64,000 nucleotides of DNA, taken from contig NC_049983.1 in assembly GCF_000003815.2 (NCBI RefSeq), positions 23,302,753 through 23,366,752 of the forward strand, read 5' to 3'. Within the stretch, counting starts at the first letter, position 1. Every line of letters begins with the position of its first letter. Of the stretch, positions 56,301 to 64,000 are shown piece by piece. This DNA is from Branchiostoma floridae (lineage: Eukaryota; Chordata; Leptocardii; Amphioxiformes; Branchiostomatidae). The notes under the pieces were generated by a model. That model saw nothing but the letters and a program-made list of their open reading frames with translations, ran no database searches and had not been told where the DNA came from. The translations under genes and the position numbers were made by a program.

Positions 56301-59300
56301 TGGAGACAGCCCTGTTTGAAACTGAAATGACAAAAAGCTGCAAGATAACTAAACGTGCAACATGGAAATGCTAAGGAAGACCTACAATGTCGGTCAGCCT
56401 TTTTACCGGAAAACACAGGAAAACTTAGTTAAACACCGGAAAACACATGAAGAAGTGTATAATCTACTGAAATACAGTATGTTTTGATGAGTAAACATGA
56501 CAGGTCGCTATGTTTTGCCACAGAATAATCTACATATGGCCCTGGAATGAAGAAATCGTCAGAAAATGCATAAGACTACGGGCCGGACCGCCGCCGCCAC
56601 CCGGCGGACTGGACGTGCTGATTGTGCAAAATTATGTAACGTTGACGGCTAGAAGAAGCAAGCTTTATTAAGAAATACAGAAAACAGATTCTTATCACAA
56701 TCCGAGTAGATTCATATATATTATATTTATGCCAATATATAACGGATTTTTGCACTGAAGTTCGGTGGATGTCAGCTGTCTTGTTGTGAAAGTATCAGAC
56801 CCCGCTAAACAAACATGTATTCTGCAATGAAAACAAACATGGCCGCCTGATGGCGGCGGTCCGGCCCGTCGTCTCATGCATTTTCTGACGATTTCTTCAT
56901 TCCAGGGCCATATGTAGATTATTCTGTGGCAAAACATAGCGACCTGTCATGTTTACTCATCAAAACATACTGTATTTCAGTAGATTGTACACTCATTCAT
57001 GTGTTTTCCGGTGTTTAACTGTGTTTTCCTCTGTTTTCCGGTAAAAAGCCTGACCCTACAATGTTGTTAGTAGCATGACCAGTGCTTGAAATACTTTTTT
57101 CAGTCAGCTTGCCCAGGCGGCAAACTGAGTAAAAAGCCAGGTTGGGCCATCAACATTTCAGGTTGCTACACTTCCAAGTTATTACTTTCTTCAAATCAGC
57201 AACTTTTCCATTATCTTTTCTTCCAGTTACATGTAACTACTTATGTTTTACCTTACCAAGAAATTAATTCAAAAGCTTGTGCACATAGTTGCGTGTTACA
57301 GCTGCAAAATTTCAGGTTGTGCACTAGGTTCAAAAGCAAGTGGCACCAAGTAAAATGTGGCTGCGTTTGCAAGTGTGCATGTGGGTATTTCCAGCACTGC
57401 ATTCAGAACTTTCAAATCATAATTCACCAGTGTCAATAGAAGATAAAATAAATAAACGTCCAACACCAACCTCCTTCCTCTATGAAGGTGACATGCGAGG
57501 GTGAAGAAAAATGATAAGCGTTAGTTGAGCACCAAAATACCAAGCAAAGCAAACACCAACACCATATTGTCACTACTCTTATAAGCAATATGGGTGACGA
57601 AGGACAATGTATAAAACACACAAGAACAAAACTTCATAACTGTAACAGTTCCATATATAATTTAGCAGGTTCAAATCACAAATGTTTGAAAAACTGGTAT
57701 GCCAGGTAGTTCATGTAAACTGATAAACTTGTTCAACACACATTCAACAAGCTTTGATTTCCAGAGAAAATACTAGTCTTGGACAGAAAAAAAATCTGTA
57801 ATGCACTTTTTTGCAGTGCCACACATTTAGACAAATTAGTCAAAGAGCCTCAGTGGGCATCACTACACCAGTGCTCGAAATACTTTTTTCAGCCAGTTTG
57901 TCCAACTGGCAACCTGAGTCAAAAGCCAGGTTGCGCCATCAACATTTCAAGTTGCCCCACAAGTTGTTACTTTCTTCAAATGAGCTACTTATCCATTATC
58001 AATTCTTCCAGTTATATGTAACTATGTAATATGTTTCATGTTATCAAAAAATAGATACAAAAGCTTATGCACATATGTGGGGGAAAAACAGTGTTCCAAC
58101 TGCAAAATTTCAGGTTGCCCAGTGTGCAACCTGGGTTTAAAATTAAGTTGCGCAAAGCAAAATGTGGTTGCATTTTCAAGTGGGCAAGTGGGTATTTCGA
58201 GCCCCGCTACACCATAAGGGAAACAAGAAATCTTTTAAGAAAAGCTGTGCATTGCCGCGTATTTTATGACTGAACTGCTGAGAGCGACACCTAGCTTCTT
58301 CAGTAGGAAATGCAGCAAAAGGGGATATTGGAAAATTACCTCATTATCATAATTTATGTCACATGAATTATTGGCACATTAAACAGGTTTGTAAAACTTT
58401 TTGACCCACAATGAATATGCATTATTTTTCATTACAAAATAAGTTCCTTCTGATGCAATTTGTGATATATCTTTATATAAACATGGTGAGTTAAAGCGTA
58501 GATTTATTACGCTGGACCACATACAGTAACATGCGTCTAGAAGAGCGTTTTAATACTCGCCTGGAATGTACCATTGTCTAACTAAGCCATGAAACTCGGC
58601 AAGGAAAGAAGGGCCTTTGGAAGGGGCTTTGGAAGGGCTGGGTTAAAAGGTCCGTCCATTGATCCAACCATGGAAGAAAGCTGGCATAAGACATTGCCGC
58701 TGGCGCGGTAATGCAAAAATTACCTGGATGTGGCTTTGGTCTGATGTTGACTATGTCATCTCCATCGATCTGTAATGGTACAGAAACAGACGACTCATAA
58801 GAACATTCGAAATGGACTCACAATTCTTTAACAACTTACATCAAACAAATGTTGTTTGGTCAACAACTTACATCAAACAAAAGTTGTTTGGTCCAGTTCA
58901 GGTCTAGAGGATCAGGTTCAGGTCCTGGTCTGAACCTAAAAACTGTCTCCAACAAGAAAAAACCCAGCCATAGGTTTAGCTCTTACCTGTGCAGTAACCA
59001 GGCAGGTGGTACAGTTGGACAGTCCTGCATCCATGCACACAGCTGCAACAAAAAGTAGAGATTCATAGCAAACAGGACATCTCGGATTTACTTCCTATAA
59101 TGACAATTGATAATGATATGACATGGGCCATCTAGTACACAATGTCATGTGTATGCAGTGTTCGCATGCCTAAACAATATAGAATACAACACACTGGATA
59201 TTAATTTTGTCAGGACTAAAACAGGCAGAGGCCTCAGCATACACTGAAGAAAGACAAGGAAAAGCAAGAACTGGAAACTACCTGGTGAGACACTGACGAC

Positions 59301-60707
59301 CTGGCCCGTGTACCCGGTCTCCTCCCGCAGTTCTCGGATTGCACAGTCCTCCACACTCTCCCCTGCATCGCACAGGCCTGGGGAACAGAAATGTGAACTT
59401 GCCTTGTTGAAATTTATCACATAAATGATAAAAACATTTGCACCAGCAGTTTCCTCAAATCCTGTACTGCTTAATGCAATGCACTAGGGGTGGGTACTGG
59501 TACAGAAAATTCAGGTACAGGTACAGGTATGGTTCAGGTCCTGAGGATCAGGTCCAGGTCTTGACCTGAATCTGGACCTAATTGTGAAAACTTGTGAATG
59601 GGCGATACTCAAGTCAAAACAACGGTCCAATTTCCTACAAAGGAATCTATTTGTTGGAGTATCCAACTCCCACTGGTGTTTCAAAAAATGTCTTCATGTG
59701 AACACTAGAACTGTACGTTTCACTGTAGAAACATGGTAGAATTTACCAGAGATGACAAATGAAAATTGGCGTAATGGTCCTAATTTATCTTGGTGGTCGC
59801 AAATTACAGCATAGTGATCTGTTACACTAATACACTTGCTAGACCCCTGGGAAGCCTACATGTATAAGTGTGGCTGTCCTTACCTGCAGGAAACTCCAGT
59901 GTGAGACCGTTAATGGCTGGCCTGAACTGCTGTACCAAGATGAGCTGGTCATAGTGCAGGGCTCGTTTCAACACTGCTACAACTGCTGCACCTGAAGTCA
60001 GTATGTCAGTCATTTAGTCAATCATAATAATTACAGTAATGCAGGGCTCGTTTCAACACTGCTACAATTGCAGCACCTGAAGTCAGGATGTCATAGTCAA
60101 TCATAATGAGCAAAAGGTAGAAAATGAAGCTACTGAATCGTGAATGTAAAACAATACTGGGGAAACAAAAGAACAAGTACACAGCTTGTCTCCAGCTTAT
60201 AAATAACAACAAATTTAACTCTTGAAGAAATGTACTGCATCATGAAGATTATTAAAAAGAAGTGCCAGGTTTCCTGTCAATCTTACCGTCAGTCTTGTAA
60301 CCATCACATCTGGTGGTCCTTCTGACTGTCTCCCACGTCCTGCAAACAAACAAACAAACAAACAAACAAACATATCATTAGGTAAATAAGGCGTGCAATT
60401 AATGACAAGGTGTCACAGTTGGACAAGGTGTCACAGTTGGACAAGGTGTCACAGTTGGACACCTGATATAACTTCCATGTATTGTGCTGCATTCCTGTCA
60501 CTTCATTACTATAGTCCAGCAACATGAAGACAAAAGCATATATAACTTTACAGTCTGTTCCTGCTCGAGTCCATGAAGTGGTAAAGAGCAAACATTCCAG
60601 AGAGAGGTGGGCAGGTCTAATAAAACGAGGCTGTCTCACCTGTGCTGTCCTTGTGGATCTTGGTAGGTGGTTACTCCCAGGGACAGCCACTCGCCTTGGT
60701 ATACAGT
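53323..60707 (-). CDS. NUDT5: NUDT5-type ADP-sugar Nudix hydrolase, first exon missing
   Basis: Hydrolyses ADP-ribose and related ADP-sugars to AMP plus sugar phosphate. Exons: 60640-60707, 60287-60339, 59884-59991, 59282-59377, 58987-59042, 58724-58769, 57471-57479 (9-nt microexon), 55200-55253, 53323-53444; all GT-AG and in phase, 203 residues. The order of motifs follows mammalian NUDT5: WLSLGVTTYQDPQG, TWETVRRTTR, LVQQFRPAINGLTLEFPAG, a complete Nudix box (G-x5-E-x7-RELREETGY), then VCMDAGLSNCT and VDSRVYMYAMALQQCKG. Human NUDT5 is 219 residues, so about 25-30 N-terminal residues are missing; they must lie in an exon upstream of 60707 that I could not identify. The C-terminus (PVQRSPGRIDKK) differs from the mammalian end. 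Confidence 0.94.
53445..54780 (-). repeat. 48-bp minisatellite built from the NUDT5 last-exon acceptor
   Basis: About 20 units of 48 bp (plus some short ones of about 27 bp) directly abut the last coding exon. Each full unit contains, on the gene strand, TTTGTTCCAG followed by AATA, identical to the true acceptor and first exon bases at 53450-53441. The long open frames seen in this stretch (for example CVCSRIKVCDDFHLCIPV repeats) are repeat artefacts. Confidence 0.9.
53864..54171. mobile_element. Palindromic element inserted in the minisatellite
   Basis: 308 bp with inverted ends of about 75 bp starting GTCATCCTCCTACGCACGG. The flanks share ACAG, restoring a normal repeat unit when removed. 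The interior (CCAGCTGTCAGCCAATCAG, TTTCAAAAGGGATC) recurs at 24040-24110. Confidence 0.8.
55698..55866. mobile_element. TA-target MITE, ATCTCCAAGCAG family, copy 6
   Basis: 169 bp, TA-flanked, nearly the same as 28238-28406. Nested within the outer hAT-like element. Confidence 0.88.
55919..56263. mobile_element. hAT-like MITE, CAGGGCTCTAGCC family, copy 2
   Basis: 345 bp, ends CAGGGCTCTAGCCAGC and GGTTAGAGCCCTG, flanked by TCCCAAAC / CCCCAAAC (8 bp, one mismatch). Nested within the outer element; removing it restores the CCCAAACAAT sequence seen near 29994. Confidence 0.88.
56391..57054. mobile_element. Mutator-like foldback element with 10-bp target duplication
   Basis: Long inverted arms of about 230 bp (GGTCAGCCTTTTTACCGG ... 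CATATGTAGATTATTCTGTG) surround a 200-bp centre. The direct repeats CCTACAATGT at 56381-56390 and 57055-57064 flank it. A 9-11 bp duplication with long TIRs is characteristic of MULEs. No transposase is present. Confidence 0.8.
57082..57399. mobile_element. Miniature element, GTGCTCGAAATAC family, copy 2
   Basis: 318 bp, similar throughout to 57871-58206; starts GTGCTTGAAATAC and ends GGTATTTCCAGCACTG. No clean target duplication. Confidence 0.7.
57471..57479 (-). CDS. NUDT5: Predicted 9-nt microexon of NUDT5
   Basis: Minus-strand AGGAAGGAG sits between a pyrimidine-rich acceptor (ACCTTCATAG) and a donor GTTGGT. Phase 1 to 1. It turns the junction HP-EF into HP-EEGE-F, which matches the length and character of mammalian NUDT5 KP-GDGE-F. 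Without it the protein would be three residues short at this conserved loop. The frame is kept either way, so it may be optional. Confidence 0.65.
57871..58206. mobile_element. Miniature element, GTGCTCGAAATAC family, copy 3
   Basis: 336 bp with inverted ends GTGCTCGAAATAC and GTATTTCGAGCCCCG. It is flanked by perfect 8-bp direct repeats CTACACCA (57863-57870, 58207-58214). The 8-bp duplication suggests hAT-type insertion. Confidence 0.82.
60037..60106 (-). repeat. Partial copy of NUDT5 exon 59884-59991, acceptor side
   Basis: It repeats the intron end, the CTTCAG acceptor (exon side from 60076) and the first 13 codons (AAIVAVLKRALHY), then breaks into unrelated sequence. It lies directly upstream of the real exon. 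Confidence 0.82.
60403..60461. repeat. 18-bp tandem repeat, just over three units
   Basis: Unit GACAAGGTGTCACAGTTG. It lies within the NUDT5 intron downstream of exon 60640-60707, next to a (AAAC)n microsatellite at 60346-60372. Confidence 0.9.
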
Positions 60708-61474
60708 CTAGTTGAAAAAAAAAAAGGCAAAAATTAAACATCTTTGCAATTGCACCCATTCAATTTCATTTTTATTTGCACTTTTTCATCTTTCTTATCC
60801 TGAAGTATTTTGTCTTTCTAACACTGTCAATGTAAATATGATACTGAACCACATTTTTAACTAATTGTAACATTCCATACAGTATCACTTTGTAATTTTC
60901 CTCTTCCTCCCAACAAGTTGAATAACTGCTTCTCATCCTTGAGTGTAATCCTACCATATAAGGGCGATACAGCACAGATGATGCCATGTGCGCTCCTACT
61001 GACCCCTCTATACTGTTTACACAGGGCCATATACCACTATCAGCAAGAGCCCTGCCACTCTTGGCCACATGGGTGATCCAAGAATGCCCCATTCTCATTC
61101 TGAAAGCTGGAAATGCTAGACAGTGTGGTTGAGTTGTTTGCGATTGCAATCAGCCTTCAGGCACTACCGGTAACTTACAAATAACGTTCAACATACAAAC
61201 ATGTATTACTTTCAACAACTGTATTACTAGTAGCCCCTAATGAAGCCCCTTAAACATGTCAGGTGACAATGAGTTCAGTTTTACAACACTGAACAGGACA
61301 CATGGTGGCATGTTGGCTATGTCAGAACATTCTCTTGTGTTTGAGTCATCAAGGACACCCAGGCTGGGTCCATCTGTCATTATATGTCAGGCTAGCACTG
61401 CGGGCCAAAGTTCAACATTGGTGCCATACTCTGGTGGTAAGGGAAAGCTCAGATGAAACAGTCCCCTGGCTCCC

Positions 61475-61590
61475 GGGAATCGAACCTAAGCCTGCCAGTT
61501 CACAGGAATCGAACCTAAGCCCGCCAGTTCACAGGAATCGAACCTAAGCCCATCAGTTCACAACGCAACTCTATCACCACTATACCAAAA
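61475..61590 (-). mobile_element. tRNA-like SINE head with triplicated B box
   Basis: On the minus strand, GGTATAGTGGTGATAGAGTT is A-box-like and is followed by GGTTCGATTCC (Pol III B box). The B box and its surroundings occur three times at about 29-bp spacing (61475-61486, 61505-61515, 61534-61544). A functional tRNA gene is excluded by the missing acceptor stem. Confidence 0.6.
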
Positions 61591-62319
61591 GGTCTGGACC
61601 ATTTGGAATGGTCAGTTGGTGATGCTTGAACCCCACTGTTACAAAGATGCAAGTAAACTGGTCTTTAAGTTTAACAGCCCATTCGTACCATGGCAGGTGT
61701 CTCATATATCTACTACCATGGGGAAAAATCGCATCCCAACTGGCCGATGCAAACCTACCACCAAGCTTGAGCTCCTGAATTAATCTAAAGCCCCTTCCTT
61801 TTCAGACGTGCTGTTTTTCATTCAGAAATGATAGGGGGAGGTGTCATTTTTTTCCAAGGAAGAAATTTGCTGCAAGGAAAGTTAAAATTATAGGCATGGG
61901 TATGTCAAATCTATTGCTTGGATAGGAATGAACTGCAAAATAAATAAGCCTCAGGGACGAGAGAAAATCATTTATTCCACCAGTTCATGCTTCGAAGCAA
62001 GTAAGCACGCTACAGAAATCCGAAGTGATCTTGCAAGATCCGGCATCACTGGCATGATTTTGCGACAAATCACGGCACAAAGCAAATGTCTCAAAAACTA
62101 CTTGTTTGTTTCCCCATAAACATCTACATGCATGTAAGAACAAAAAGGAGCTTTCATCTTTGATAAAAGCTCCTTGATAAGAACTACATGCAGTTGCAGT
62201 GTCTCGGTTTCAGCAAGGCTCCTTGGTTTTGGACAGCTATATTTTTTGCTGTTACACATGCATGACTCACTGCTAATAACCAGAACATTCCTTTATTCCA
62301 TCTGAAACGTGATGTTGAC

Positions 62320-62660
62320 TTTTCAGGACAAAGGAAGAAAAAACGTTAATGAACACCATAACAATTAAACACGTGCCTCACAGTCATTATCAGACAGATT
62401 TTACACACGCATGGCCCAATGCCGATAAACAGAGTATCCATTTACATGTTGCCTTTTCAGGACAAAAGAAGAAAAAACGTTAACAAACACCTAACAATTA
62501 AACACGTGCCTCACACTCACAGTCATTATCAGACAGATTTTACACACGCATGGCCCAATGCCGATAAACAGAGTATCCATTTACATGTTGCCTTTTCAGG
62601 ACAAAAGAAGAAAAAACATTAACAAACACCTAACAATTAAACACGTGCCTCACAGTCACC
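62320..62660. repeat. Tandem repeat, about 147-bp unit, 2.3 copies
   Basis: Units share CTTTTCAGGACAAA(A/G)GAAG, ACAATTAAACACGTGCCTCA and CATGGCCCAATGCCGATAAA. Differences between copies are few. Confidence 0.9.
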
Positions 62661-63016
62661 AGATATTTGTTTAAAATTTGCTTTATTGGTAATCATCTAA
62701 TTGTTATCACTGTGACATTTATGTTCATGTTATTATTTGTATACCATTTCAATTACCTCATTTGAATTTGTGTTCAATAGTTTGTTAGGAGGAGGTCTCC
62801 CATAAGCCTTTTTGGCTTCTACCTCTCTCCCGCACAGTTTTTTTATCTATCAGTTATCTTTACTGTATGCATGTCCTTTTTTTTAAGTGCAAATAAAAAA
62901 AAATATCACACAGAGTCAGGTAATTGTAATATCTGCTAATGTAGTAATGGACTATAATAAAGCATCCAAGCTTGGATGCTTCCGGTAATTAACAGTACCT
63001 ATTCCTCTTCCTAATG

Positions 63017-63090
63017 GAAAAGTGACACATTGATTGACATGACAAAAGCGGTCGCTTCAATTTGTCATGTCGATTATTGTGTCACTTTTC
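63017..63090. repeat. Palindromic hairpin, 74 bp
   Basis: Arms GAAAAGTGACACA and TGTGTCACTTTTC plus GACATGACAAA / TTTGTCATGTC around a short loop AGCGGTCGCT. A smaller perfect 20-bp palindrome (AGCATCCAAG and its complement) lies at 62961-62980. Confidence 0.85.
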
Positions 63091-63897
63091 AACGGGGGAG
63101 TTTACCAATGCCAGCACAAAACAACGAATACACTTAATTACAACAAGAAGGTTGAAATGAAGGTTGGAGGCTCTTGATAGGAAGTATTCTTCAAGGAGAG
63201 GTCGGTGGGGAAAATTGTGACTTTTTCCAGCCTGGAGAGTCGGATCGAAAAATATGGCATACAAGTTATAACAGGAAAAGGTCCCGATTTTCCCCATCAA
63301 CGTCTGCTTGGAGAGTAGACAGAAAGGTGTTGATAGTCGTCGCGTCAAGTTCACAGTCCCTTGCGATGCATGTAACTCTAAATATTATGTTAAATATCAT
63401 TTGACAACTGTGGCATAAAAAGATAATGTCCTTGGGTGACCCCCGGGTCAGGTACAAGGAGTGACCCAAAAACTGGGGTAAAAGTGCATCTTTCAGGTCA
63501 TCTGTCAATCTTCGTCTTTTTTTTTTGGCTTAAATCTGGTTCTCGTCTGTCAGTTTACCTTTGACTGTGATTATACAGAAAAGATGCCTGATTTCCACTC
63601 CTTATACCTTTTTTTTATATAGACCAAGATGTTCAAAACAAAATTATGCCAGGTCGATGACCCCCTTGGTCCTTGGTCCGGTTTATGAAGTGTGAACAAT
63701 GAATAAGGTCCATTCTAAGGACTGTAACGCTAACCCCTAATCCTCTGCAATTGTTTCGATACCAGAGACACAAAAGCAATGCAATCAGTTGTAAAATGAA
63801 GTAAACCGGATAAATGTCAAATCTCCAAACATCTTTACTTGACGTCTAAACGTTCATCACTTATGATTCAATGAACGTGGCGCGCGCGGCCTTGCTA

Positions 63898-63981
63898 CTA
63901 GCCGGGGCGACTAGAAACGAAAAACTTATTTAATTTTAATATAATATACAGGATGTTTTTGTTTCTAGTCGGGGCGGAACG
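63898..63981. repeat. Imperfect inverted repeat at the window edge
   Basis: CCGGGGCGACTAGAAACGAA is repeated inverted as GTTTCTAGTCGGGGCGG around an AT-rich loop. Possibly the end or whole of a small MITE. Confidence 0.6.
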
Positions 63982-64000
63982 TATTGGACTAAAAAGTATT

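Larger units (their letters stand above)
55564..56314. mobile_element. hAT-like MITE split by two nested MITEs
   Basis: Outer ends CAGGACTGTCTCCAGG and CTGGAGACAGCCCTG are flanked by 8-bp TTTCGAAC / TTTGAAAC. The interior matches the intact relative at 29850-30037 but is interrupted by elements at 55698-55866 and 55919-56263. Confidence 0.8.
60708..64000. other. Region upstream of NUDT5, no coding exon recognised
   Basis: It should hold the missing first NUDT5 exon and promoter, or these lie beyond the right edge. Seen here: a tRNA-like SINE (61475-61590), a 147-bp tandem repeat (62320-62660), hairpins at 62961-62980 and 63017-63090, and an inverted repeat at the right edge. Confidence 0.5.

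Overview
This is animal nuclear DNA. It holds four spliced or intronless protein genes, small exons with GT-AG borders, long introns and many miniature inverted-repeat elements. The proteins are strongly vertebrate-like but single-copy in arrangement, and the DNA is dense in palindromic miniature elements and tandem duplications. The best guess is an invertebrate chordate, most likely a lancelet (Branchiostoma). I cannot name the species. All exon borders were placed by hand from splice signals, reading phase and family resemblance.

Layout. (1) Positions 375-10972, minus strand: a MOV10-type RNA helicase, 14 coding exons, with its 3' end beyond the left edge. (2) 14750-33121, minus strand, probably starting near 46352: the single bifunctional enzyme 6-phosphofructo-2-kinase/fructose-2,6-bisphosphatase (PFKFB), with 15 well-supported constitutive or alternative coding positions. 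(3) 47254-48201, plus strand: an intronless YOD1/OTU1 deubiquitinase, head-to-head with PFKFB. (4) 53323-60707, minus strand: a NUDT5-type ADP-sugar Nudix hydrolase, tail-to-tail with YOD1; its first coding exon was not found. The rest is intron and intergenic DNA: LINE remnants, tRNA-type SINEs, hAT-like, TA-target and Mutator-like miniature elements (some nested three deep), a 2.25-kb tandem duplication and several minisatellites.

Main points of interest. PFKFB carries two pairs of equal-length, phase-matched duplicate exons, one in the kinase domain (64 nt each) and one in the bisphosphatase domain (105 nt each). This looks like two sets of mutually exclusive exons that could tune both halves of the enzyme that sets fructose-2,6-bisphosphate. 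NUDT5 appears to use a 9-nt microexon. At least six exons in three genes are accompanied by partial tandem copies of themselves that keep a working-looking splice site ('splice-site echoes'). In NUDT5 one acceptor has been amplified into a 48-bp minisatellite of about 20 units. The PFKFB/YOD1 head-to-head pair matches the human PFKFB2/YOD1 arrangement on chromosome 1, so it probably predates the vertebrate genome duplications.
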